Made by a program: the position numbers and the translations under genes. From the NCBI GenBank assembly GCA_026397915.1, contig JAPLTX010000007.1, positions 1 through 64,000 of the forward strand: a DNA stretch of 64,000 bases. Direction: 5' to 3'. Positions 26,660 through 35,285 of this stretch are shown in pieces. Source of the DNA: Verrucomicrobiota bacterium. Its GTDB lineage: Bacteria; Verrucomicrobiota; Verrucomicrobiia; CAIQCK01. How positions within the stretch are numbered: the first letter of the stretch is position 1; every line of letters begins with the position of its first letter. The notes beneath the pieces were generated by a model. The model was given only the letters and a program-made list of their open reading frames with translations. It did no database searches and had not been told where the DNA came from.

Positions 26660-27284
26660 GCTTCACATACTCCCAGACGGCAGTCTCCACGTCGGTGATG
26701 GAGCGGCGCGCGTCCACCACCTTGAAGCGCCTTGGTTCCGACTTGGCCAGTTGCAGGAAGCCCAACAGAACCTTTCCATGAAACTCGTCCGACTCCGCCT
26801 CAAAACGATCCTCCTCGCCGCCGACCGGCCGCACGCGCCGCATCGTCCGCCGCCGACCTTCAGCCACCGGCAGCACGAGGAGCAATGTCATTTGCGGCAC
26901 GCAATCGCCCACCGCAATGTAATGTGCCGAAGCGACAAACCTCGGATCGAGGCCGCGGACGATCCCCTGATACACCGTCGTGGAATCCAGAAACCGGTCC
27001 GACAACACCACCGCGCCCTCCGCCAACGCCGGCCGGATCACCTTGCGCACCAGCTCGGCGCGCGCGGCGGAGAACAGCAACATCTCCGACTCCGCGCACA
27101 TGCCGTGGCCGGCGGGACTGTGTTTGAGCAGATGGCGGATGGCCTCGCCGAGATCGGTGCCGCCGGGTTCACGCGTCTGGACCACCTTGCGGCCTATCGC
27201 CTCCAGTCGTTTGGCAAGCCGTCGGATTTGGGTGCTCTTGCCGCAACCCTCGCCGCCTTCAAAGCTGATGAATACGCCGCTCAT
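26649..27284 (-). CDS. tmk: Thymidylate kinase
   Basis: Phosphorylates dTMP to dTDP. A 211-residue protein. The P-loop is FISFEGGEGCGKSTQIRRL (about residues 4-19). The DR(Y/H) motif region carries TREPGGTDLGEAIRHLL, LLFSAARAELVRKVI, VLSDRFLDSTTVYQG and the LID region. The ATG at 27284 (MSGVFIS) is favoured over the longer frame, which enters the upstream gap. Upstream 150 bp contain the cold-shock gene's terminator. Confidence 0.95.
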   Translation of the reverse strand: MSGVFISFEGGEGCGKSTQIRRLAKRLEAIGRKVVQTREPGGTDLGEAIRHLLKHSPAGHGMCAESEMLLFSAARAELVRKVIRPALAEGAVVLSDRFLDSTTVYQGIVRGLDPRFVASAHYIAVGDCVPQMTLLLVLPVAEGRRRTMRRVRPVGGEEDRFEAESDEFHGKVLLGFLQLAKSEPRRFKVVDARRSITDVETAVWEYVKHVV

Positions 27285-27378
27285 AGTGCGGAGCCTAGAA
27301 ACAACCGCCGGCACTGTCAACGCCGCATCCGCCGCATCCGCCGCCGCGCGGAACGGACTCATTCTCCGCTCGCACCTG

Positions 27379-27416
27379 AAAAACGAAACCCCCTCGCCGC
27401 TTACGCGACGAGGGGG
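27379..27416 (-). terminator. Intrinsic terminator of the cold-shock gene
   Basis: Minus-strand stem of CCCCCTCG/CGAGGGGG (27409-27416 with 27389-27396) plus an inner GCG/CGC pairing and TTAC-type loop, followed by TTTCGTTTTTC. It lies 20 bp after the stop codon. Confidence 0.85.
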
Positions 27417-27435
27417 CAGTTACGCACAAAGTCAG

Positions 27436-27636
27436 TTACACCTTCTGCACGTTCTGGGCCTTCGGGCCTTTGTCGGTGTTGATCTGCTCGAACGACACCG
27501 CATCGCCCTCATTGAGAGTTTTGAAGCCCTGCCCGACGATATTCGTGTGGTGCACGAACACGTCCGAGCCGCCCTGAATCTCGATAAACCCGTAACCTTT
27601 CTTATTGTCAAACCACTTTACTTTGCCAGTTGCCAT
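27436..27636 (-). CDS. Cold-shock protein (CspA family)
   Basis: A 66-residue single cold-shock domain, an OB-fold RNA chaperone. RNP1 is KGYGFIEIQ and RNP2 is DVFVHHTNI, with the usual start [16 protein letters not shown] and end AQNVQKV. A strong Shine-Dalgarno sequence, AAGGAAGGAG, lies about 10 nt before ATG. The long leader and strong terminator indicate a single-gene unit. Confidence 0.96.
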   Translation of the reverse strand: MATGKVKWFDNKKGYGFIEIQGGSDVFVHHTNIVGQGFKTLNEGDAVSFEQINTDKGPKAQNVQKV

Positions 27637-27826
27637 GAAACTTAAATCTCCTTCCTTCCAAGTTCACTTGTCGGCTCGCCCGGCGGGCCGGATAAACAAA
27701 AATCACGAAGCTCGGTTCCTGTCTCTCGGCGCCGGCGCTTCGTGACTGATGCAGCCCATCGAAAACTCGCACGACAAACTTCGAAACAACGGCGCGGAGT
27801 TAAGCAAAACGCCACCAAAGCGTCAA
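27637..27826 (-). promoter_or_regulatory. Predicted promoter and long 5' leader of the cold-shock gene
   Basis: On the minus strand TTGACG (27821-27826), 17-bp spacer, TTAACT (27798-27803) gives a start near 27791 and a leader of about 155 nt, similar in length to the thermoregulated leader of E. coli cspA. The leader is A/T-richer than its surroundings. A cold-responsive RNA fold is inferred, not shown. Confidence 0.4.
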
Positions 27827-27915
27827 AATAATTTTGAGAATTTTGAAAGCCGGCGCGAGCTTCTCGCGCGCGGTCGGAGTTGTCCGGCCAGTTTGCGCGC
27901 GGCGCGCTCAACAGC

Positions 27916-29124
27916 TTATTTGCGCCGCCACAGCGCCCTGAGGCCGGTAACAACAAGGCCAAGCGTAATGGCAATCCAAATAGCTTGCGTGAGCCACACG
28001 GAGCCGGCGGGCGCGCTGAAGCTGAAGACGACGCGATGGTCGCCGGCGGGCAACGCCACGGCGCGCATGATATAGTTGGCGCGCAGTATCTTGGCCGGCG
28101 CGTCATCCACGGTTGCCGACCAGCCGTTATCGAAACGATCGTTGAGCATCAGGATGCCGGGTGTCTTGAGACTGGTTTTCAGCGAGACGCGCATCGGTCT
28201 GAACTGCACCAGTTCGACGGCTGTAGAGGAGGGGGCGCTGGCATCGGCGGTGATGCCGGGATCGGCGTCGAGCAACAGCGTGGTGTGCGGGTCAAACTTC
28301 GGGTCCGTCAGCCGCGCTAGCAGTTTCTCGTTGTCCGTGACGATTTCCCAGCGGTGCAGCACCAGCGCCCGTGGCAGGGCGCGGGTGCATTCAAAGAGCG
28401 CCTGTTTGCCGAAATAATCGAACTCCATCACAACATTGATGAACTTGTCGGCACCGAGCTGCTTGAAAGACTGTTGGGCGGCCTCCTTCGGGCCGAGGAT
28501 GTATTTGACGGAACAGAGTTCCCACTTGCGAAGCGGGTCGCGGTCCACCGCGCCGAAGAACGCCGTGTAGTCCGCCGGCGGCCGCGACGCGGCGGGGATG
28601 TCAATCGAGTCAATGTCGTAGTAAGGCAGCAGCAGGCTCAGCCAGTTGTTGTAAAAGCTGGCGCGAGTGAGGAACGCCACGCGGGGCCGGCCGGTGTCGG
28701 CGCGGAGTCGCTGGAAGACGGCGTTGTCGGCGTAATCCTGGACCGGTGATCGGTAGTCCATGAAATGGCTGCTGGCCTGCCATTGCTCAACGTAGAGAAT
28801 GAGCGCCAGCCCGCCGCAGCAACCCCATCGCAACAACGGTTTGGCCGCGCCGTTGAGCCAGAGCAGGTTGACCATCATCGCGCCGGCCAGCATCGCGACC
28901 ACGAAGAAGTGGAACATGGCCTGACTCGGTTGAGCGGCCATGGTCTGGGAAGCTTTCTCGCCAGTGACAGGATTGGGCGGCACGAACATGTCGTAGCCGC
29001 CGTTGGCGAAAAACTGCGTGCGGCTGTCCACGCTGACCGCGAGGATGACCATCCAGAGCAGCGAAATGCCGAGCACAGCCGCTAACGCAATGAGAAAGTA
29101 TTTGGTCAGCCGATTCATGGACAT
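27916..29124 (-). CDS. YfhO-like membrane protein, C-terminal half (split gene)
   Basis: A 402-residue protein with about three N-terminal membrane segments, then a large periplasmic-type beta domain, and one C-terminal membrane helix (WLTQAIWIAITLGLVV). The late block RFDNGWSATVDDAPAKILRANYIMRAVALPAGDHRVVFSF is split here into its recognisable pieces, NDRFDNGWSATVDD and ALPAGDHRVVFSF. It is typical of the C-terminus of bacterial YfhO-family proteins, where it is fused to a many-helix membrane N-terminus. That N-terminus is the upstream gene, whose stop overlaps this ATG by one base. Role: transfer of lipid-linked sugars by analogy. Confidence 0.7.
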   Translation of the reverse strand: MSMNRLTKYFLIALAAVLGISLLWMVILAVSVDSRTQFFANGGYDMFVPPNPVTGEKASQTMAAQPSQAMFHFFVVAMLAGAMMVNLLWLNGAAKPLLRWGCCGGLALILYVEQWQASSHFMDYRSPVQDYADNAVFQRLRADTGRPRVAFLTRASFYNNWLSLLLPYYDIDSIDIPAASRPPADYTAFFGAVDRDPLRKWELCSVKYILGPKEAAQQSFKQLGADKFINVVMEFDYFGKQALFECTRALPRALVLHRWEIVTDNEKLLARLTDPKFDPHTTLLLDADPGITADASAPSSTAVELVQFRPMRVSLKTSLKTPGILMLNDRFDNGWSATVDDAPAKILRANYIMRAVALPAGDHRVVFSFSAPAGSVWLTQAIWIAITLGLVVTGLRALWRRK

Positions 29125-30530
29125 TACCGATCCGCGCTGCGCGATTTTCGACCCACGCTTGGCGGCTCCGTTTCGCGCCAGAGCCGGTCCATGCCGAAGG
29201 CCGCCAGCGCCCCCAGCGCGGGCGTGAGAAGCACCAGAAGCTTATTCGGGTTACGCATCGAACCGAACAACGGCAGCGAATGTAGCAGCCGAAACGGCGG
29301 CGGGAAAAACCTGCCGAAACTGGCCACCAACACCACCGCCGCCAACGCCGTCCAAAAAATGATCGTGGGCCCGTGGCGACGGAACCACGCGTCACGCCAA
29401 TCGTTTCGTGGTTCGGCATCCGCAGGCCGGGTTTCGCGCGCGAACAAAGCGGCGATTGCCAGCAAGACCGCCATCAAGGTGACGGTGCCGTGAAAATCGC
29501 CGTTGAAGCGGAAGTTCCAGAACTGAAGAAGCTGGCTGGCTTGGGCTGGATTGGCAGCGTTGGCAGCCTTGATCAAATCGGCAGGCGTGGTAAACGGATC
29601 GAACTGCGGGTTGCGCCCCAGCGCGCCCCAGTAAGGCGCTTGCGGGTCCTGAGTCTTCCAACCGTGATAGCCGGGCGCAAAGAGGTCCACCACTTCGCTG
29701 GGCGGATAGCTCCACTGGGTGGCCCACTGCCAGTTCTGCTCGCTGGTGTCGCCCTCTTGCGTGCCTGGAACGTCACTGACCAGCCCGACGCCAAACAGGC
29801 TGCGCACGATGGGGAAGGCGACGACCGCGCTCGCGACTATCAACAACATGAACCCCAAAACCCAATTCCGCCGCGTGTGGTCATCCACCTCCAGCCAGCG
29901 TCGTCCCGCATAGAACAGAAACCAAGCCGCGATCAGTAGCGCCATCAGCGCGCCACTGTCTATCGCTCCTTGCAGCGACAGACCGAGCGCAACGCCAGCC
30001 CAAGCGAAGTCCGACCAGCGTGTCGTCTGCAAAGCGCGCGTCAGGCACAACAGCGTCAGCATGGCGAAAGTAGTCATCTCGAATTTGCCGATGTGCCCTG
30101 GCAGGATATAGGTCAGATACGAACCCGCAAAAGTCATCACCAGGCTGCCAAAGAACGCCGCGAACTCGCTTAGTTCCAACCGGCGCAACCAATAAAACGA
30201 CAACAGCGCCGCCGCCATGACATGAAACACGTAGATCAGCCGCGCGAACGACTCCAGCGGCATGAAGTAAAGCAGGAACCATGTCGGCGTGGCGGGATAG
30301 GCTTGAGGTGTTCCCAGCCAATGAATGCAATCCCAGCCACTGATCAACCCGCCGGGAAAAATCGCCTTCGCCCTTTTTAGTGTCATCAACGAGGCGTCGT
30401 TGGACATGAGAATCTGATCCGTAGCGAAACACCGCCAGAAAAAGATCGTGACCAACGCCACCAGCGCCGCCGGCCAGACCCACGAAGGGAGGCCGTCGCT
30501 GCGCGATGAAGAACGATTTGATTTCTGCAT
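29124..30530 (-). CDS. YfhO-like membrane protein, N-terminal half (split gene)
   Basis: A 468-residue polytopic membrane protein with about ten hydrophobic segments. The early acceptor loop LMSNDASLMTLKRAKAIFPG and the SGWDCIHWLG region sit before a Tyr/Trp-rich external loop, then the helical core. This is the GT-C-like layout of YfhO-family N-termini. The ATG at 30530 (MQKSNRSSS) is chosen by hydrophobic profile. The stop (TAA) shares its last A with the ATG of the next gene. Together the two give about 870 residues, the normal length of a single YfhO-type protein, so they probably work as one unit. Confidence 0.7.
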   Translation of the reverse strand: MQKSNRSSSRSDGLPSWVWPAALVALVTIFFWRCFATDQILMSNDASLMTLKRAKAIFPGGLISGWDCIHWLGTPQAYPATPTWFLLYFMPLESFARLIYVFHVMAAALLSFYWLRRLELSEFAAFFGSLVMTFAGSYLTYILPGHIGKFEMTTFAMLTLLCLTRALQTTRWSDFAWAGVALGLSLQGAIDSGALMALLIAAWFLFYAGRRWLEVDDHTRRNWVLGFMLLIVASAVVAFPIVRSLFGVGLVSDVPGTQEGDTSEQNWQWATQWSYPPSEVVDLFAPGYHGWKTQDPQAPYWGALGRNPQFDPFTTPADLIKAANAANPAQASQLLQFWNFRFNGDFHGTVTLMAVLLAIAALFARETRPADAEPRNDWRDAWFRRHGPTIIFWTALAAVVLVASFGRFFPPPFRLLHSLPLFGSMRNPNKLLVLLTPALGALAAFGMDRLWRETEPPSVGRKSRSADR

Positions 30531-30639
30531 GTTTGTGCGTTGCGCGACCACTACCGGCGATCCGGCGCAATTGAGCGGTGAGTATGCCTCGGTGCTTCGG
30601 AAAAGCAAGTGGTGACATCGTCAGTTCTCGCCGAGCGTC

Positions 30640-30667
30640 TTGACTCCGCCGCGCGGAATGCTAGGCT
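30640..30667 (+). promoter_or_regulatory. Predicted promoter of the RelE-like gene
   Basis: TTGACT (30640-30645), 16-bp spacer, TAGGCT (30662-30667), with GAGG just before the ATG at 30686. Same layout as the sites upstream of aroB and the small-RNA candidate; the leader would be about 12 nt. Confidence 0.4.
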
Positions 30668-30685
30668 CCATACGAGGTTAAAATC

Positions 30686-31039
30686 ATGTTTCAAATCATC
30701 TTCAACCCGACAAGCGCTGCGGATCTGGCGAAGCTGCCGAAGGAAAAACAATTGCTGTTGATGGGCCGATTCGACGAAGTGCCAAAGGACCTCGCCACCG
30801 ATGACACCGCCAAATACGGCCGGTTCGCCCGCGAGGGCCGGCACCTCTACCGCTTGCGCGAGGGCGACTACCGCATCTATTTCGAGCGCGCCGCGGAAGG
30901 CATCGTCGTGCACCGCATCCTAAACAAGAACACGCTCAAGGATTTCCTGTTTCGCTCCAAGCTCGGCGTCGGCGAGGAAACCGAACTGGAGAAACGGCCC
31001 GAATTCTGGCAGATGATCGGCGAGGCGGGAAGAAAGTAG
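30686..31039 (+). CDS. RelE/ParE-fold protein without a visible antitoxin
   Basis: A 117-residue protein. Residues about 1-95 fit the RelE-like fold: FQIIFNPTSAADLAKLP (strand and helix), GRFAREGRHLYRLREGDYRIYFE with the conserved Arg pair, VVHRILNKNTLKDFLFRS. A C-terminal helical extension (about 22 residues, Glu-rich) follows. No antitoxin-like gene precedes or follows within 60 bp: the upstream neighbour is divergent and the downstream is convergent. It is either an orphan toxin or, more likely, a housekeeping RelE-fold protein. Activity unknown. Confidence 0.65.
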   Translation: MFQIIFNPTSAADLAKLPKEKQLLLMGRFDEVPKDLATDDTAKYGRFAREGRHLYRLREGDYRIYFERAAEGIVVHRILNKNTLKDFLFRSKLGVGEETELEKRPEFWQMIGEAGRK

Positions 31040-31063
31040 GCTCCGCTGCCGCTGGCGGCTGAC

Positions 31064-31924
31064 TCACTCGGACTTGAAGTAGTTTTGCATCTTCGGCGTG
31101 ATGGGGCGGCCGAGTTTTTCCAATACTTGCAGCATGTCTTCCCAGATAGCGCGGCGGTTTTGCAGCGTGTAGGCGCGCAGCACGTAGGCCGGATGGTAGG
31201 TGGGCATCAGGGGAATCTTGCGGTAGAGCAACCAGTGCCCGCGCAGTTTCGTGATACCCGTCGCAATCTCCGGCATCAGCCCGCGCATCGCCACGGCGCC
31301 GAGCGCGACGATCACTTTCGGCTGAATGATGTCAATCTGCGCTTGAAGCCACGGCAGGCATGTTTTCATTTCGTCGCCGGTCGGCTGGCGGTTGCCGCTC
31401 TCGCCTGCGGGCATGTTCGGGCGGCACTTCAGCACGTTGCCAATGTAAATCTCACTGCGCTTGTAGCCCATCGTCTCGATGATCTTGGTGAGCAACTGGC
31501 CGGCACGGCCGACAAACGGTTCGCCTTTCGCGTCTTCGTCCGCTCCCGGCGCTTCGCCAACAAACATCAGTTCCGCCTCCGGATCGCCGACGCCGAAGAC
31601 AACCTGCGTGCGGGAGGCGGCGAGATGCTTGCACTTCACGCACACCAGCGCTTGCTGGCGCAGTGAACCGAGTTTCTCGGTTTTGGTTGTCCCGGCAACT
31701 TGGATCCGTTCGGCAAACATGTCAGCTGCTTCGGCAAAAGGCGCCGGCGCCAACACCGCACTTGTGACAGGTTTCGCTGCCGCTTCCACTGTCGGAGGCG
31801 TGGCAACGGGCCGGCCCAACGCGTCCAGCGTTTCGCGGCGCACGGGCACGTGCGTGACACCGGCGCGCTTGAGGTCTTCCAGATGACGAATGGTGGCGTC
31901 GAGCGCCTCGTGAAACTGGCTCAT
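31064..31924 (-). CDS. Family 4 uracil-DNA glycosylase (iron-sulfur type)
   Basis: Removes uracil from DNA. A 286-residue protein. The N-terminal 80 residues are a variable Ala/Pro/Thr-rich extension. The catalytic domain spans about residues 85-280. Iron-sulfur cysteines are in the C-x-x-C of [10 protein letters not shown], and further Cys lie in VLKCRP and KTCLPW. Motif 1 is [23 protein letters not shown] (seen as GEAPGADED then [10 protein letters not shown]), and motif 2 is the late [10 protein letters not shown] with the catalytic-loop His. It follows the RluA-type gene by 12 bp, so lgt, the synthase and this gene look like one operon. Confidence 0.9.
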   Translation of the reverse strand: MSQFHEALDATIRHLEDLKRAGVTHVPVRRETLDALGRPVATPPTVEAAAKPVTSAVLAPAPFAEAADMFAERIQVAGTTKTEKLGSLRQQALVCVKCKHLAASRTQVVFGVGDPEAELMFVGEAPGADEDAKGEPFVGRAGQLLTKIIETMGYKRSEIYIGNVLKCRPNMPAGESGNRQPTGDEMKTCLPWLQAQIDIIQPKVIVALGAVAMRGLMPEIATGITKLRGHWLLYRKIPLMPTYHPAYVLRAYTLQNRRAIWEDMLQVLEKLGRPITPKMQNYFKSE

Positions 31925-31936
31925 AGAATTCCGTTC

Positions 31937-32920
31937 TTACGCACTACGCTTTGCGTCCCTTTTGCAACTTTCTAATTGTCGGATCAACGCCGCCATATCC
32001 TGCGGAAGCGGTGCGGCGAACTCCAGCCGTTTGTGGGTGCGCGGGTGGTCGAAAGCAAGTGTTTGTGCATGGAGCATCTGGCGGCCGGCTTGTTTCGCCA
32101 ACGGATGTTTGCGGGTGCCGCCGTAAACCTTGTCACCGACGATCGGATGACCCATCGCGGCGAGGTGGACGCGAATCTGGTGAGTGCGTCCGGTATGCAG
32201 CGTGCAACGCAGCAGGGTAACCTCGCCAAGAGGTTTAATGACTTCGAACTCAGTGATCGCCTCGCGTCCGCCGTGGCTGACGACGCGCATCTTCTTGCGA
32301 TCGCTCGCGCTACGACCGATGGCTCCCTCAATGAAACCACTGTTCCGCCGCGGCACGCCCCACACCAGCGCCAGATAGTGTTTGGCAACGGTGCGCGCTT
32401 TGAACTGCTCTTGCAGGTCGCGGTGCGCCCGGTCGCGCTTCGCTGCCACGAGGCAGCCGCTGGTGTCGCCATCAAGCCGGTGGACGATACCCGGCCGCTC
32501 GACGCCGCCGATGCCGCTGAGTTGACCACGGCAATGGTGCAACAGCGCGTTCACCAGCGTGTGCGCGCGGTGGCCCGCCGCCGGATGCACCACCAAGCCC
32601 GGTGGCTTGTTGACGACGATCAGGTCGGCATCTTCGTAGAGCACGTCGAGTGGAATCGCTTCGGGCGCCACCTCGCTCGGCGACGGCGGCGGGATAACGA
32701 CCTCGACAACATCACCGGGTTGGACCGGATGGTTGGGTTTGGGATTTTGGATTTTGGATTTTGGATTTTGGATTTGCACGCAACCGTCGCGGATCAGCTT
32801 TTGCAGAAAGGCGCGCGAGCGGGCGGGCAACTGGCCGTGCAGCCAGATATCGAGCCGCTGCCCGGCGGCTTCGGCGCCGGCGGTGAACTTCAGCCGCTGC
32901 TCGTTTTGTTTCGTCCCCAT
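31937..32920 (-). CDS. RluA-family 23S/tRNA pseudouridine synthase
   Basis: A 327-residue protein starting MGTKQNEQ (ATG at 32920). The S4 RNA-binding domain covers about residues 15-85. The catalytic motif HRLDGDTSG carries the essential Asp in GIVHRLDGDTSGCLV (about residues 150-165). HTGRTHQIRVHLAAMGHPIVGDKVYG follows, seen as TGRTHQIRVHLAA and HPIVGDKVYGG. The S4 domain is interrupted near residue 45 by a repeat-derived stretch, QIQNPKSKIQNPKPNHP. By architecture it resembles RluD rather than RluA; the exact target base cannot be assigned. It lies 23 bp after lgt. Confidence 0.9.
   Translation of the reverse strand: MGTKQNEQRLKFTAGAEAAGQRLDIWLHGQLPARSRAFLQKLIRDGCVQIQNPKSKIQNPKPNHPVQPGDVVEVVIPPPSPSEVAPEAIPLDVLYEDADLIVVNKPPGLVVHPAAGHRAHTLVNALLHHCRGQLSGIGGVERPGIVHRLDGDTSGCLVAAKRDRAHRDLQEQFKARTVAKHYLALVWGVPRRNSGFIEGAIGRSASDRKKMRVVSHGGREAITEFEVIKPLGEVTLLRCTLHTGRTHQIRVHLAAMGHPIVGDKVYGGTRKHPLAKQAGRQMLHAQTLAFDHPRTHKRLEFAAPLPQDMAALIRQLESCKRDAKRSA
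32736..32777. repeat. Short A/T-rich tandem repeat inside the pseudouridine synthase gene
   Basis: About five tandem copies of an 8-9-bp unit (GGATTTT-type; on the coding strand AATCCAAA). It is read in frame as repeated Gln-Asn-Pro-Lys-Ser-Lys-Ile. The related word AATCCAAAATCC also occurs just upstream of the gene at 32927-32938. It stands out against the surrounding GC-rich DNA. Confidence 0.75.
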
Positions 32921-32943
32921 TTCGGCCAATCCAAAATCCAGAG

Positions 32944-33705
32944 TTACTTCGCCTCGCGTTTGCGCGGCAACCGCCACAGGAAGATCGCCGCCGCGACCAG
33001 CCAGAGCATCGCGGTGACCTGAGAGTTGGTGAGATGGCCCGGCCAATGGCGCGGGTTGTCGCCGCGGATGAACTCAATGCTGAACCGCATCACGGCGTAG
33101 AGAATTGCGTAGATCCAAAACACTTGGCCGTCGAACTTGCGGCGCGGGTAGAACCACGACAGTGCGGCGCAGAACGCGAGGTTGGCAGCGGCTTCGTAAA
33201 GCTGCGTCGGATGTGCCCCGTGGGGATAAGTCGGATGGGACGCCGGATAATGCACCGCCCACGGCAGCCCCGTTGGCTCACCGTAACAACAACCTTCCGC
33301 GAAGCAGCCGAGCCGGCCAAACGCGTGCCCCAGCGGCAACGCCGGCGTAAACAGGTCCGCCATCCGCCAGTGCTGGATGCCGTGCCGTCGCGCATACCAA
33401 ATTGTGACCACGACCGCACAGATAAAACCGCCGTAGAAAACGAATCCGCTGCGCAGGGCGTTAAAACCTTCGCGGCTGAAGTTGCGCTGAAAATCCTGCC
33501 AGTAGGCAATGATGTAGAACAGTTTGCCGCCAAGCATCCCGAAGATGAGCAAGTAGAGCGACAGGTCGAAAATCAGCTCGGTAGGGATGTTTTGCTGACG
33601 CGCACGCCAGGCGGTCATCCAGATGCCCGCAAGAAAACCGCAAGCGACAAAGATGCCATACCAGTGGACAACGAAACTGCCATATTGAAACGCTATCGGA
33701 TGCAC
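32944..33705 (-). CDS. lgt: Prolipoprotein diacylglyceryl transferase
   Basis: Transfers diacylglyceryl from phosphatidylglycerol to the lipobox cysteine of prelipoproteins, in the inner membrane. A 253-residue protein with about seven membrane helices. The Lgt signature is intact: GRLGCFAEGCCYGEPT with the essential Arg (about residues 130-145), preceded by the HGIQHW-type loop and VFYGGFICAV. HPTQLYEA with conserved His and Tyr, and the late RFSIEFIRGDN, are also present. It heads the lgt-synthase-glycosylase run. Confidence 0.96.
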   Translation of the reverse strand: MHPIAFQYGSFVVHWYGIFVACGFLAGIWMTAWRARQQNIPTELIFDLSLYLLIFGMLGGKLFYIIAYWQDFQRNFSREGFNALRSGFVFYGGFICAVVVTIWYARRHGIQHWRMADLFTPALPLGHAFGRLGCFAEGCCYGEPTGLPWAVHYPASHPTYPHGAHPTQLYEAAANLAFCAALSWFYPRRKFDGQVFWIYAILYAVMRFSIEFIRGDNPRHWPGHLTNSQVTAMLWLVAAAIFLWRLPRKREAK

Positions 33706-33894
33706 AACGCTTACATAGCAGAAGGCGACGCCAGGCGAAAGAAGGAATGCTCCGGTCTTCCGTCGGCTCTATAGTGGCGCAAGAGATGATTCGCGGCGAA
33801 GGAACGAACGGCGTCATTGCGCCGATGTTTGCAAACTGGTAACCATTTCCCCGCAACTGCCATGAACCAGACCAAGCAGATCGAAAGGAGACCC

Positions 33895-35241
33895 ATGCAA
33901 CACTCCCGCCGCACGTTTTTGAAGATCTCCGCCGCGACTGGACTGGCGCTGGCTGCGCCGGCCATCTTCGGTCAGTCGCCCGAAGAAAAACACCACGTTG
34001 CGCTCATTGGTTGCGGCTGGTATGGGACGAGTGATCTGTTGCGGCTCATCCAAGTCGCGCCGGTGGAGGTCGTCGCGCTCTGCGATCCCGACCGCAACAT
34101 GCTTGCCGCCACCAGCAAACTGGTGTGTCAGCGACAGAGGTTGTCGAAACCTCCCCGCACCTACAACGACTACCGCGAGTTGCTCAATCAGAAGAACTTT
34201 GACCTCGTGCTCATCGGGACGCCCGATCACTGGCACGCGTTGCAAATGATCGCCGCTGTCGAGGCGGGCGCCGATGTTTATGTGCAGAAACCGATCAGCG
34301 TGGATGTCCTTGAAGGCGAGGCGATGGTCGCTGCAGCCCGCAAACACAGGCGCGTGGTGCAGGTCGGCACTCAGCGCAAGAGCACGCCGCATCTGATCGA
34401 AGCGAAACAAAAAGTCGTCGAAGCCGGTCTGCTCGGAAAGGTCGCTCACGTGGACATGTGCTGCTACTTCCACATGCGGGCCAATGGCAACCCGCCCGTA
34501 GAACCGGTGCCGGACTTCTTTGACTACGAGATGTGGACCGGGCCGGCGCCATTGCGACCGTATGATGGACTGCCGCACAAGCGTTGGTGGCGGACCTTCA
34601 TGGAATACGGCAACGGCATCGTGGGCGACATGTGCGTCCACATGTTCGACACCGCGCGCTGGATGCTCGACTTGGGTTGGCCCAAGCGCGTCACCTCGTC
34701 GGGTGGCATCTTCGTGCAGAAGGAGGGCAAGTCCAACATCAGCGACACGCAGACGGCCACGTTCGAATACGACGACCTCACGGTGACCTGGCAACACCGC
34801 TCGTGGGGCGCGCCGGCCGATCCGGACTATCCGTGGGCGCTGACTCTTTACGGCGACAAGGGTATGCTCAAGGCGAGCACCATGCGCGCAGACTTCATCC
34901 CGCAGGACAAGAAGGCCAGCCCAATCCACTTCGACTGTCTCTACGAACGCGAGAAACATCCCGAAGACGTGACTGAGAAAGGCATTGAGCTGAACGCCGC
35001 GCCCGCCACGCGTCGGCACATGCGAAATTTCCTAGCCGCCATCGAGAAACGCAGCCGACCCGTCGCGGACATTGAGGAGGGCCACATCTCCACCGCCAGT
35101 TGCATCCTCGCCAACGTCGCCATGAAACTTGGCCGTCCGCTGGCCTACGACCCGAAAAAGTGCGAAATCACCGGCGACGCCGAGGCCACCAAGCTTCTGC
35201 GCCGCTCCTATCGCGCCCCGTGGCAACGCCCCATGTCATGA
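33895..35241 (+). CDS. Gfo/Idh/MocA-family oxidoreductase, Tat-exported
   Basis: A 448-residue protein. The N-terminus HSRRTFLKISAATGLALAAPA is a twin-arginine signal with RRTFLK. The Rossmann motif is VALIGCGWYGTSDLL (about residue 38). The EKP-family position reads VYVQKPISVDVLEG, with Gln replacing Glu, and GTQRKST follows. The C-terminal domain contains DMCVHMFDTARWMLDLG. Export and dehydrogenase activity on sugars are inferred from the family. AAAGGAG precedes the chosen ATG by 5 nt. It starts a co-directional run with a sulfatase and two paralogous oxidoreductases, consistent with breakdown of sulfated glycans. Confidence 0.88.
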   Translation: MQHSRRTFLKISAATGLALAAPAIFGQSPEEKHHVALIGCGWYGTSDLLRLIQVAPVEVVALCDPDRNMLAATSKLVCQRQRLSKPPRTYNDYRELLNQKNFDLVLIGTPDHWHALQMIAAVEAGADVYVQKPISVDVLEGEAMVAAARKHRRVVQVGTQRKSTPHLIEAKQKVVEAGLLGKVAHVDMCCYFHMRANGNPPVEPVPDFFDYEMWTGPAPLRPYDGLPHKRWWRTFMEYGNGIVGDMCVHMFDTARWMLDLGWPKRVTSSGGIFVQKEGKSNISDTQTATFEYDDLTVTWQHRSWGAPADPDYPWALTLYGDKGMLKASTMRADFIPQDKKASPIHFDCLYEREKHPEDVTEKGIELNAAPATRRHMRNFLAAIEKRSRPVADIEEGHISTASCILANVAMKLGRPLAYDPKKCEITGDAEATKLLRRSYRAPWQRPMS

Positions 35242-35285
35242 ACACCAAGCGAAGCCTCTCACCCACTCAACATAAACGAGGAATC

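Noticed and set aside
30686..31039. Complete toxin-antitoxin pair
   Set aside because: No antitoxin-like open frame is adjacent; the neighbours are a membrane protein and a glycosylase.
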